From Vairimorpha apis BRL 01 (taxonomy: Eukaryota > Microsporidia > Nosematidae): DNA of 60,083 nucleotides. A program made the position numbers and the translations under genes. Below, piece after piece: positions 47,932 through 59,220 of this stretch. The stretch covers positions 1 through 60,083 of the forward strand of contig KE647090.1 of the NCBI GenBank assembly GCA_000447185.1, read 5' to 3'. The notes under the pieces are model-generated. The model saw nothing but the letters and a program-made list of their open reading frames with translations. It searched no databases and was not told where the DNA came from. Each line of letters begins with the position of its first letter. Positions within the stretch are counted from its first letter, which is position 1.

Positions 47932-49095
47932 ATGAAGTCAATTAATGTAAATTTTACAGAAATTTTAACAATAAATAGTATTTCTATTATTAGTCTTCTA
48001 TCATATAATACACTTAAAAAAAATAATGTTTTTCTTGAGTATATATATTGGATAATACCACAATATTTAATTATCATGTATCCCAGCGAAAAACAAAATT
48101 TGTTAGTTTTATTATTTAATTTAATTGATTTTAATAAAATAAGATATAAAAAAGTAAACTTAAAAAATATAAGCCATTGTAACAGAAATGTAGTTACTTT
48201 TATTAGATCTATTGTTGCACTTCAAACCGCTATCTGTATTTTAGGTGCTGATTTTAAATCAGTTTTTCCAGAAAAATTTTTAAAACAGAAATCTTATGGA
48301 TTAAGCCTGATGGATATTGGTGTAGGATCTTATTTGTTTAACGGAGGAATATTCGCACATAAATGTAAATGGAAAAATATTATTTATCTTTTTTTATTAG
48401 GAATAATCAGATTATTATTCATAAAAATTTTTAATTTACAAGTAGATGTATATGAATATGGAGAGCATAGTAATTTTTATTTTATTTTAGGATCTGTTCA
48501 TTTACTTTATAAACTTATACCCAAACATAATTTTTATTATAAATATATAGGATATGTAATATTATTTATTTTTACTGTAATAACTAAGTTATTTCATATC
48601 AATGAATTTATCCTTAATGATAACAGGAATAGTTTTTTGCAAAAAAACAAGGAATCTTTCTACGTATTAATTCCATTTGTTTCTTTTTTTATGATTATAC
48701 AGCATTTGAGCGATAAAATTTTCAATAATAAGTTTAAAATGTACAATCTGTTAAAATATTCACTACTTTTTTATTGTTTACTATTAATATCTTTACAAAT
48801 TGAATTGCCTTCAAGAAGATTAGGAAATCTTAGTTATTTATTTTATATACTCTTTTCACATACATTAATCATGGTGGGTTACTATTTTGTGGGAGTGTTA
48901 ACAGAATTTAAAACATATAAAATAATTGAATATGTTAGTGCTAACATGATGAAAAATTTTTTAATCACTAATATTATTGTATTAGTGCTAAAAAAATGTA
49001 TATCATTTAATAAAAAACAATGTGATACTGTTATGTTGATATACCTTTTTGTTTCATTTGTTATACCGATTATATTGTTAAAAAATTTAATTTAA
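47932..49095 (+). CDS. GWT1: GWT1/PIG-W inositol acyltransferase of GPI-anchor synthesis
   Basis: Gwt1 acylates the inositol of the early GPI precursor in the ER membrane. The intact 387-residue ORF is a multi-pass membrane protein with about ten or more hydrophobic segments. The conserved core is present: TFIRSIVALQTAICILGADF (89-108), FPEKFLKQKSYGLSLMDIGV (112-131) and GSYLFNGGI (132-140), EYGEHSNFYFILG (family 'EYGVHWNFFFTL') and PSRRLGNLSYLFY (family 'SRRxANLxY'). CCCC at 47926-47929 is followed by ATG 47932. Presence of this step implies that the parasite makes GPI-anchored surface proteins. Confidence 0.9.
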   Translation: MKSINVNFTEILTINSISIISLLSYNTLKKNNVFLEYIYWIIPQYLIIMYPSEKQNLLVLLFNLIDFNKIRYKKVNLKNISHCNRNVVTFIRSIVALQTAICILGADFKSVFPEKFLKQKSYGLSLMDIGVGSYLFNGGIFAHKCKWKNIIYLFLLGIIRLLFIKIFNLQVDVYEYGEHSNFYFILGSVHLLYKLIPKHNFYYKYIGYVILFIFTVITKLFHINEFILNDNRNSFLQKNKESFYVLIPFVSFFMIIQHLSDKIFNNKFKMYNLLKYSLLFYCLLLISLQIELPSRRLGNLSYLFYILFSHTLIMVGYYFVGVLTEFKTYKIIEYVSANMMKNFLITNIIVLVLKKCISFNKKQCDTVMLIYLFVSFVIPIILLKNLI

Positions 49096-49559
49096 AAAAA
49101 TGTATTAAAATTTTAATGTGATATATATTATTAATCGTTTTACAAGAAAAAGATCTATATATTTTATTCATTAAAAATGTTTTTTAAAATTTTATAAAAT
49201 CATAAATGGATAAAATATTTAAAACTGTTTTTAAACTTTATTATTATTGTTTTGTAATACTAAACATGATTTTTAATATTTAAATCTATAAAAAAATTTG
49301 TTTTTATTCTATTTTTTTACTCGATTTAAAAATTCTAAACTTCTTTTATTTTTTTATTTAGTATATGAATTATAAAAACATATCTATTTAAATAAAAGTT
49401 TTCACACATTTAGCATCATTTAAAAATATTTAAAAATATACTTTAAAAATATGTAAATGTTGATCAGATCATTCAAGTGGAAAAACAATTCATAAATATT
49501 GAAAAATAAAAATTTTACACAAAAGGTTATTTACACGTATACAACATAAAGGTATATCA

Positions 49560-50300
49560 ATAAAAGTATTCTCGAAATGGTTTATCAAAGGAAAATATAG
49601 GTCAAACATGACCAAAATTATCTTTTTAAAAGAAAAGAATATTTTTTACTGAATTAAGCATGAATCTTTATTGTAACTAAGTAATAAAAACAGTTGACCA
49701 AATGATGCGAAAAGATGCTATTTCACGATTATTTGCGCAGACACAATGCTATAATGAAGTGCATTCATTTGTTATTATGAAACAAATATAATATATCAAT
49801 AGGAAGTAAGAAACTTAGAGGTTATTTTGTCTAACAATAATCACGAATAGATATGTAGAAAAATAAAGTAGATCGACAATAAAATTTTGTCATAATAAGA
49901 TATAATAAACTAGATATATTTTTAATTTACAAAAGATTAAAATCTACATGTTGTAGAAATAAGAGTTACATCATTTGACAATTTATAACAAGTCGAGACA
50001 GAAAAAAAAATGAAATATGATAAAATTGCAAATGAATTAGGTTTGTTGGATGAATGTAAGACAAAAATTATTTTATGTGTGTTAATATGGGATGGTATAT
50101 TGAACAGATATTATTCTAAACATAGAATGAATTTGATATTAACGACAGAATTGTACGTACATTTTATGTATCTTTTATGTAAATCTTGAGAGCATTTCTA
50201 TTGGAGTATAGAAAATGTGATAGGATAAACGAAACCTTGGAGGCATATCAGCAAATTAACTTTTGTCCAATGACAATAAATAGTATAAATAAATGAGATT
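49560..50300 (+). mobile_element. Decayed mobile-element copy E
   Basis: The plus strand around 50025-50210 reads ANELGLLDECKTKIILCVLI then WDGILNRYYSKHRMNLILTT and YVHFMYLLCKS, aligning with the WDGI...IQ..LKK core of copies C and D. Upstream (49560-50020) the DNA has the same less-biased composition but many stops. Confidence 0.5.
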
Positions 50301-50639
50301 ATAAAAATAACTCCTAATAAACAATTTAATTTATAAATAGAAGTTTAATTTTAATCAATTACAATATAAAAACATTATGTTAATAGATTAAACTATACAA
50401 TGAAGCAAATTAAAAAATAAAATATATATATATTTTTTATAAATTTATAAAATTTTAATATACTAAACATATTTATTTAAGAAAAAAAGTATGTTTTTAC
50501 AATACAAAAATCTTTAAATGTGACTATAAATAGTTTTCCTACGTGATAACAAAACATATAGTTATGAAAATGTATTTAAAACATATAAACAATATTAAAT
50601 AGAAAAAACATGATACAATTTGAAGAAAACATATCCATA

Positions 50640-51480
50640 ACAGCGTTAGTTGTTTCTCAAAAACTATTCCATATAATAAAATTTATTTGCAGATCAATTA
50701 TGGTGTGTTTTTTAAAATAAGATAATTGAATTATAATCAAAAAAGTTTTTCTTATGTTACACAAGGAACAATCAAAATAAACACAATGTAATGTGTTTTT
50801 TTACTGAGATAAAAAATACTTTTATATACATGAAATACAATTGACTGTTTGCTACTAAATGATTACTAAGATTGGCTAAATAAACAGGCACGATAAGATA
50901 GATAGATAGATGTATACATTTTTTTTAATGATAATTGTTTGGATTTTAAAATATTAATGTGGGAGAAGTCGTACAATTTAAGAAGTGTATTAATAACAAT
51001 GCCGATATTTGATTGATATAATGATTCCAATTATTGTCAAATTTTGTTATTATACATCTGATATATCTGTTATACATTAAAAGAATGAATAAATCTTACA
51101 TTATGTTATGGAAATAACCAATTTAAATTTTCTAATTATTCTTAAGAACGCATATTTAAAAAAGTATAATTTTTTGCTAATAAACTAGGACGAATACACA
51201 AAGCATAGAATTTAAAAATTGCATTTGTTTAACATTAGATGAAATGATAATTAGATATCACAGAAAATACTTTAATGAGTTAAATTTTAAATCTAATTTA
51301 TAACAGCATTTATAATACTTTGTATTTAGAAAACTTTATAGTAATTATTATTATGACTCTAATATGAAGATACAAGTTTAATTAACTTAGAAAAAAAGAA
51401 TTGGAGAAAATATCTTAGAAATTGAAAATGATATATCTTTTAAAATTACAAAATTAGATAAATTTTAAGTTAAATAAAAA
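50640..51480 (+). mobile_element. Decayed mobile-element copy F
   Basis: The best-aligned part is about 51170-51320: ATTTTTTGCTAATAAACTAG then GACGAATACACAAAGC, colinear with copy A at 8030-8085 and copy D at 39830-39870, and followed by DITENTLM, similar to D's ITESFL. The left boundary is only a guess from composition. Confidence 0.4.
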
Positions 51481-51774
51481 TAAAAATTTAAAACTATAAC
51501 AGTGAATATATTAAAGATGAAAACATAGTTTGTATATTTTAAAAAGAATAAATTATTAAAATCGAATAAACCCAATTAAAATAACTTAATTAACAAAATT
51601 TGAAAATTATTTGATACATTTTTATAAAAATACAGTTAACATTTTTTTATATTGCTATTATAAAAATTTTGTTTATGACAATTACATTTACTTTGAAGTT
51701 TAATTTTTTTATAATTAAAAAATAATAATTTTGAATTGTAGAAAGAAAACAAAAAATTTTTATCCCCCTTTACA

Positions 51775-51993
51775 ATGAAACCGATTGAATTATTTGACAT
51801 TGGAAACAAAGGATTTTTAAATAAAAATGAACAACTAATTTTTGACATTTTTAACAATTGTTACCAATACAATTCTGATGATATTCTTGGGATGGAAATT
51901 AACGAAACGAATATTAATGAACTTATAAATAAATTTGATTTGAAGATTAATAAAAATGATGTAAAAGAATTAGTAAATTTCATAAATCGGTGA
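51775..51993 (+). CDS. Small EF-hand-like protein, 72 residues
   Basis: ATG 51775 follows a CCCCC run at 51764-51768, so the gene is real. The segment IELFDIGNKGFLNKNEQLIF (4-23) has the layout of an EF-hand loop: D-x-G-N-x-G-F-L-x-x-x-E, with Gly at position 6 and Glu at 12, flanked by helices. A second helix-loop-helix may be INELINKFDLKINKNDVKEL, without a complete calcium loop. It could be a reduced calmodulin/centrin-like or myosin-light-chain-like subunit, possibly no longer binding calcium. It may also be longer, if a frameshift hides more, but I see no coding continuation. Confidence 0.55.
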   Translation: MKPIELFDIGNKGFLNKNEQLIFDIFNNCYQYNSDDILGMEINETNINELINKFDLKINKNDVKELVNFINR

Positions 51994-52794
51994 ACTTGTT
52001 GTTATTTTAAACATAGAATATATTATTATTTTGCTTTATTTTTTGATTTAAAATATGCAAATGGTTAATATAATAATTTATTATCATAATTATATTATGA
52101 AATTTTATTTCTTAAATATATACACCAAAAGTAGGACATATATCTAAATTTTTATATTATAAATTTCTAATTTAATATGATATATTATAAGAAAGTTCAT
52201 AAATCAAATTTAATACATTTAAATGTATAATAATTTTTGATTAAAAATAACATTTTTTTTTACAAATTAAATAGTTATAATTTTAATTTAATCAAAAAAA
52301 AATTATTTTATATATATTAATTAATCAATTAAAAGTAAAATAAATAATTATTTAAATTACAAGATTACAACATATTTTTTTAAGATTACTATGCTATGTA
52401 TATTTTATTATAATTTTATTATAGCTTTTATAATTTTTTATTATTTTTCTATAATTTATAAATAATATAGATGTCAAAAATAGACAAGTGTAAATGATTA
52501 AATATTTTTAATATATTTCAAAATAATTCGTAAAAATTATTAATTTTTAATTTTAAACTTCAAAAAATTATAAAATATAAATAATTGATTTTAGTTAAAT
52601 TAATATAATTATTTTAAAATTTAAAACATTTTATATATTTTTTAACAAATCATTAAAATTTTGTTGTTCAATTTGTTTGAATTATAAATGTTATTAATTG
52701 TTTTTTTAATACAATTTTTTATTCATGTTTGATTATCCAATTGGATATTTTTTATGAGTTGTGTTTTATGATTTGCGTTTGAAATTTAAATATT
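51994..52794. other. AT-rich intergenic region
   Basis: Nothing supportable. Confidence 0.5.
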
Positions 52795-53661
52795 ATGAAT
52801 TTATTTAAAAAAATTGACCTAATGTTTAAAGAAAAATTCCCTACGGTCAATGACTTAGACGATAAAGAAAGCATTGAGTACAAAAATAATTATTATAAAG
52901 ATCATGTAAACATAATTAGAACATATTTGACTAATCTAGATCTTCAAATTCTTAACCATACATTTATTGGAAAATTATTTAGTTGTAATAAATATGATGC
53001 TAAGATGAATTCAGAGTTATGGGTTTATACGGATTTACGATATGGATTGAAAAGTATATTTGTGCCAATAGATTTTTTTACTTTAACAGAGACTGTTCTT
53101 AGTCTAGATTGTGAAGTTTGTGGAATATTCAGGGTAAAAAATTCTGTCACAACAGTGGAAGAATGTATTTCTATGCTTGAAGAAGAAATAAAAAATAGAA
53201 CTAATTTTGAAGATATAAGAAATAGATTGGCAGAAAATTTTAGTGTTATTGATTTAACTACTGCTTTTAAAGCACTTGTTAGAAATTACGAATATTCAGT
53301 TATACCAGATAATTTTATTGATTTAATTTACAAAATGGGAGATATAGAAAGTAAATATGATAGAATGATAGTATTTCATTATTTTTTTGTGTCTCTTCCT
53401 AAATTTAATAGATATTTATTAGAAGCAACTATTTATTTTTTATATTTAATTCATGATATAGCGACAAAAAATGGCAAAGATTATAATAATAATATGAACA
53501 TGGAAGGTATCTCAACAGTTATGATGCCCAATTTACTATTAAAAGATATAAAAAACGTGTCACTTAATAAAGTACCTATCTTAGTAAAATTTATGAAAGA
53601 ATTTATACTCAATTTTCCATTAATTGTTAAATTGAATCCTAATTATAATAATTTCAAATAA
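52795..53661 (+). CDS. RhoGAP-domain protein
   Basis: A GTPase-activating protein for Rho-type small GTPases, which direct actin and polarity. The intact 288-residue ORF has a RhoGAP domain from about 85 to 285: VCGIFRVKNS (108-117) with the arginine finger Arg113, FKALVRNYEYSVIP (158-171) with the conserved Lys159 and Arg163 pair, LPKFNRYLL (201-209) and the terminal VMMPNLLL (242-249). The usual NxM/NLAxxFGP segment is altered (NMNMEGISTV). The N-terminal 80 residues show no second domain. There is no CCC motif before ATG 52795, unlike most genes here, so the start is less certain, though no in-frame ATG exists shortly upstream. Confidence 0.82.
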   Translation: MNLFKKIDLMFKEKFPTVNDLDDKESIEYKNNYYKDHVNIIRTYLTNLDLQILNHTFIGKLFSCNKYDAKMNSELWVYTDLRYGLKSIFVPIDFFTLTETVLSLDCEVCGIFRVKNSVTTVEECISMLEEEIKNRTNFEDIRNRLAENFSVIDLTTAFKALVRNYEYSVIPDNFIDLIYKMGDIESKYDRMIVFHYFFVSLPKFNRYLLEATIYFLYLIHDIATKNGKDYNNNMNMEGISTVMMPNLLLKDIKNVSLNKVPILVKFMKEFILNFPLIVKLNPNYNNFK

Positions 53662-56159
53662 AAAAAATAATCATAAAAATATGAATATAATGTCAATTTA
53701 AAAATTCAATTTTTAGTTTTTTAAGAATATATAATATATAAAAAGTACAAGATTTAAAAGTTGTCATATAATTTAAAACAATTTTTTGGTATATTTTTCG
53801 TAAACTTAAAAAAAACATTTTTAAAAAAATTGTATATAATAATTCATTAATAAAGTAAAAATTTATTTTTTTGCATAAAAATTTAATTGTATATATATAA
53901 ATTTTATATGTTCAGAATTCAAATTTAAAAGACAAAATTTTTTTTCCATTTTTAATAATTATGTAATATCATTTCTTTAAAAAATATTATTTACTTACTT
54001 TGTTTTATTTTTTAAAAACAAAATCTAATATTCTTACACTAATATATTTTAATTTTAAATAAAATCAAATTTTATATTTTTAAGAATAAAATATACAATT
54101 ATTATAAAAATACATAAACAAATTTATAAATCATGATTTTTAGTAATTTTATATATAAGTAAAAAAAATTCATTATAATATTTTCTAGATTCTTTTTATT
54201 AGAATCAGCAAATAAACGATGTTTTTATTGTACAAATTAATTGATTTTATATTAAAAAATATCATTTAAAAAGTTTATCTTATAAAAAATATAAAACTAG
54301 AATAGTATTAAGTTATAAAAATAAATAAATATAAAAATTTTTGTACATGATATTATCTCTTTTTTTAAATATTTTGAAATTTAATATTAATTTTTTTAAA
54401 AACTTTATATCAAATATATATTTTGAGATATAATTTAACTATTTTTAAAAAGCTTAAATTTAATCATTAGTGTTAAAAAAAACTCTTAAAGAATATATTT
54501 ATATATGTTATATAATTATGTTTTTGATACGTTGTAAAAGAGGAGATTGTATGTACAATGACAAAGATATTTGAATTGGGTAAAATTATATTATGAGAAA
54601 ATAAAAAACCTAAAAGTAAATATTGGTACGAAATATCAGACTTCAAAGATCTCATAAAAGTATTTAAAAGATAAGATAAATGAAGCATTGTATAAAAATA
54701 TTGTATTTACCATGAAATTTATTGAATAAAATTTGAAAGTAAAAATTTTTTATATTTACGTTTAAATAATGTTTGATGCATTTAAAAAATTATAATTAAT
54801 TTTTTCCATACTAATATTGCAACATAATTAAATATCATTAATTTTTTACATCTATAGAAAATGATGGCATCATTATATTATATCTTTCAAAATATGTTAT
54901 CGAAATAAATCAATTTGATTTTATTAGTTGTGTATTTATTTTAAAATCTCGTTATCTTGTTCATTTTAATGAAAAAAAATTTTAATTTTAAATGAATAAG
55001 TTTAAAAATATTTATTTGAAAATTGAATAAAATTAAAATGCAAAAAAATGTAAACAGTGTATTTTAAGATTGTTATATTATAATATAAAATTTTAAAAAA
55101 TTTAAACTAAAGAAATTAATATATTTTACTATTTGAATTGTATTTTTTAATGATTTAATATAAAATGGAAACACCATGTCTCAAATTTTCTCGCTTTATA
55201 AAAGAATTGCACGATATTAATTTAATATTTTTTCTTTAAAGTTAACAACAATATTCTATATTTTGCTGAATTTTATAATTATAAGAAATTTAAAAAAAAA
55301 TTTAATGTTAAAAAGATTATGTCACTAAAAATTATTTTATACATAAACAATTTTTAAATTTAATATAAAATATTAATCATAGTATACTTTAAATGTTTAA
55401 AAAAATAATGCTTTAAATTTTATTATTATTTTAAAAAATAATGTAATGGATTATAAGAACTATTTAATATTTATTAAATATTTATAAAATTTTGTATTAT
55501 TATTATTATAATAATTAATTTAATTTTAATTTATTCATATAAACAAAATAATTTAAAATTTTATATTTTTAACTTAAAATTTTTGTACTGTTATTTTTTT
55601 GCAATAAATATACTAATTAATTCTTATATAAATAGTCAATTAAAAAAATTCTTTACAATTAAAATTTTTATTGGTTAAATATGACAACTTTATATATCTA
55701 ATTTATTAATAATAAAAATAGTTTAACTAATTATTTTATTATAAATCTCAAAAATACAAAATTTATAAAAGGAACTTTTTTGAAAACATTTTTTAACAAA
55801 TAAATTTTATTGATATATTTTTATTTCGTTACTTGATTTTAGTTTATTTTAAAAATTTTCATATAATAATTAAAAGATATATTATTTTTCTAATTTTTTG
55901 AATTAGCAAAATATTTAATTATCGTTTTGTAAATTACATGTAAGTATCTAACATATTTTATTTAAAAAAATTTAATTAATTAGAGAAATATTTATATTTT
56001 TTTTAATTCATAAAGATAACAATGTTTAAAGTATTTAATTTGCAACCTGAAACAAAATGTACATACAATTTATTGTTAGATATTTTTAATTTTTAATGAT
56101 ATATTATAACATATGTTTCATATCAATTTATTTAAATTTTTTAATTTTATCCCTAAATA
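53662..56159. other. Intergenic region, one possible relic
   Basis: Mostly plain AT-rich DNA. About 54520-54700 has slightly higher G content and a coding-like scrap (IRCKRGDCMYNDKDI), perhaps another decayed element; too short to name. The CCC motif of the next gene is at 56151-56153. Confidence 0.45.
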
Positions 56160-56426
56160 ATGAAAAGAATAACTAAAGATAAAGAATTAGAAGAAAATAA
56201 AAGAAAAGAGATAGAATTTGAGGAAAAAACATCAAAATTTTTACAAGAAAAGCGAAAAGAAATGGAAGCTAGAATTTTTGAAAGTATTGATCAAATGTTT
56301 AATAATACTTTAGTTGAGATCAAAACATACAAAAAATTTTATAATATAAAAGAATATGTAAATATTTTTAAATGTAATAATGAGACAATTGAAGATGATA
56401 TTTTAAAAATTTCATATTTAATTTAA
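56160..56426 (+). CDS. Small charged coiled-coil protein, 88 residues
   Basis: ATG 56160 follows CCC at 56151-56153, which supports a real gene. Residues 1-45 are highly charged and helical (KELEENKRKEIEFEEKTSKF, then LQEKRKEMEARI), probably a coiled coil; the rest is less charged (IKTYKKFYNIKEYVNIF). No motif that I recognise. A small structural subunit is possible. Confidence 0.6.
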   Translation: MKRITKDKELEENKRKEIEFEEKTSKFLQEKRKEMEARIFESIDQMFNNTLVEIKTYKKFYNIKEYVNIFKCNNETIEDDILKISYLI

Positions 56427-57528
56427 TTTTTTTAGTTAACAATTGAAGGTTAATTTTAGAAGATCTTTATTATCATGTAAAAATTAATTTTATTTAATAT
56501 TAAAAATTATAACATAACTTATACTAAAATGTTTACTTATAAAAATATTGGAGTTTTTAAATATAAATAATTTTAAAGTATCATTTTAACAAATTTTAAT
56601 AATAAAACTTTGTTTTGTAATTAAATTTTTATATTAAATTTTTTTATTCAATATTTTAAATTATTAATATTTAAATTTTAAAATATGAAAACCATATAGA
56701 ATAAACTAAGTAAAAATGATAACAAATGAAGTTTAAATAATTTAAAATTCTTAACATATTTTATAACGTTATAAGTTATTTGTAAATTTTAAAATATAAT
56801 TATATAAAAAAAATTCTTACATAAAAATCAAATATATATTTTTTTAATTATTGGTATAATAATACTAGTAAACTATATTAAGATTAACTATAAAATGATG
56901 TTATTTTAGATATGAAATAAATATCTCAAAAATTATGAATCACAAGTTATAATTTAAAATTTTTTATTAAAAATAAAAATAGAAATATTTTTTGAAATAT
57001 TAATTACAAGATAATAAAAAAATGACAAAAACAATATAAAAATAAAAAATAAAATGTAAGGTAAATAAGCAAATAAAAAAGACAAAGAAGCTTGACAATC
57101 AATTAAATCTTTAAAACATATTTTTAGATGTTTAAAATTTATGTCATTTTTTTTAAGTATGAAAACAATAAAATAATAAAAATGAAATTATAGAAAATAG
57201 AAACTATTTTATTATGAAAAATAATAATTTTCTAGCCACAAATTTAAAATAATATAAAAATTTTTTTATATTAAATAGAAAAATAATGTTAAAAACCTAA
57301 TTTTTATCATGACAAAAGTATTATTAAATTTAAAATTTCAATTAAATTAATGATATTTCATTTTATAAAATAATTTAATAATATATTTTTGTATATTCTA
57401 AAAATTGAATTATTTTAGAATAACAAAAATTATATTGATAACTAATTTTTTACAAACTTTTAATATTTAATTATATAATTTTATCTAGTATTCAAAACAT
57501 CATTTTATTTATTTTTAAACCCAATAAT
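56427..57528. other. AT-rich intergenic region
   Basis: Nothing supportable besides the CCC at 57520-57522 of the tRNase Z gene. Confidence 0.5.
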
Positions 57529-59220
57529 ATGCAAGCAATAATTAAATATATTGCTTCTACAAGTGGATGCTCAATTATAATTACAATAGATACATTTACA
57601 TATATATTTGGTTTATTTGAAGGTTTTCAAAGATATTATATCGAAAAAGGTTTGACAATAAAATCGATCTATACAATTTTTATAACAAAAAAAGAAGAAA
57701 TTTCATCTTTGTGTGGTCTTTTTCTTACTTTGCGTGATATGGGCAAATCTCATTTAAACATTGTATGTAATAAAGATTTACAGTTTATCATTAGTAAAAC
57801 ATACTTCTTCTGCCAACCAAATTCTTTAAAATTAAATTTCATATCAAATTTATACATTGATCGTAATATAATAGTATCAAATAACTTTAAAATAGAAATA
57901 AAAGACATTAAAGGTCGCCTACTGGTGGAAAAAATTCCAAAAGATTTACCTAAGTTTTTATATAAAGACTTTAAAAACAAAAAATTATTATTTTTGAAAA
58001 TAAAAAATATTATGCACAGGATTATATGGAAAATGATATTAAACTTAATACAATATACATTATAAATGACAATATTTTTGAAAATATAAATACTAATAGT
58101 TATATTTTTTGTTACAAAAAACAAGATTACAATAGATATAAATCATTTTGTAAAAATACATTTTTGTTATCTGTGAAAAAAAATGTTGATTACATTTCTC
58201 AGTTTAAACTTTTAAATAATATAAATAAAATTAATAGCGATTTTCTTTTGCCATATTTTAAAAAAAATATTAAATTAAAAAAATATACATTAGTATTAAA
58301 ATTAGATACATCAGAAAATTTAAATTTTTAAAGGATGGTGATCACTTTGTATATAACTCAAAACAAAAAGGATTTAAATTAAAAAAATAAAATGAAAATT
58401 TTAAAACTAAAAAAATATATATGTTAAAAATTCAATATTATTTTTAGGGACTGGATGTGCAATACCTTCAAAATATAGAAATGTATCTGGTATACTATTA
58501 AGCCTGCAAAATAAATTTATATTATTAGATTGTGGGGAAGATACAATAAATCAAATTTATAGAATTTCTGGATCTTATAAAATTATTGATAAACTTGATC
58601 TAATATTTATAAGTCATTCTCATGCAGATCATTGTTTAGGAATAATAAATGTATTAATTAAAGTAAAAAATCAAATTAAAGTAATGGGACCATCAATTGT
58701 TTTAAATTTTTTAAAAATATTATTTAATAATTTAACTTTGATATATACAGATGAATTAAAATTAATTGAGAAAAATTACGATATAAATAAAAAAAATGAA
58801 AAAGATTGTATTAAAATTTTTAAATTTGATTATTATGTTGAAATATGCGGTTGTTTACATAATGTTGATTCTTGTTCAATATCAATAAAAGATGAAAACT
58901 ATAAAATATCATATTCTGGTGATTCTAGACCATCTCCTTTATTTTGTTATATATCAAAAAATGCTGATGTAATGATTCATGAGTGTACATTTGATGATGA
59001 AAACAAAGCCAATGCATATAAAACACTTCATTCTACATTAAAAGAAGCAGAAAATATATTTACATTATCACAATCAAAAAAATTATTGTTAACACACTTT
59101 AGTCAGAGATTTCCTAAAAAATTTGACCAAAAAACCATAGGTATTCCTTGCTATGATTTTTATCTTCATGTAATTGGTAAAAGTGAATATGACTCTTGTA
59201 ATTTTGTTAATTATTTTTGA
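57529..59220 (+). CDS. Long-form tRNase Z (ELAC2/Trz1), several frameshifts
   Basis: This endonuclease cuts the 3' trailer from tRNA precursors. Both halves of the long form are present. The N-terminal half (57529 to about 58000) has the degenerate metallo-beta-lactamase pattern LFEGFQRYYIEKGL, IFITKKEEISSLCGLFLTLR and DMGKSHLNIVC. The C-terminal half (from about 58420) has all catalytic motifs: FLGTGCAIPSKYRNVSG, LDCGEDT, the HxHxDH motif SHSHADHCLG (58612-58641), YSGDSRPSP, HECTFDDE, LHSTLKEAE and LTHFSQRF. ATG 57529 follows CCC at 57520-57522. Missing bases are needed near 57995-58010 and 58320-58330, and at least one more in the A-rich linker 58375-58430. About 560 residues in all. Confidence 0.92.

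Larger units (their letters stand above)
49096..51774. other. Intergenic region with element debris
   Basis: Contains decayed copies E (49560-50300) and F (about 50640-51480), listed separately, and a short GATA microsatellite at about 50898-50912. No intact gene. Confidence 0.55.

Noticed and set aside
50898..50912. GATA microsatellite
   Set aside because: Very short; noted only as simple repeat.
54473..54688. Minus-strand ORF of 71 codons
   Set aside because: No start motif; the plus strand of the same stretch looks more like a decayed element scrap.
57750..58124. Minus-strand ORF of 124 codons
   Set aside because: Antisense to the N-terminal half of tRNase Z.
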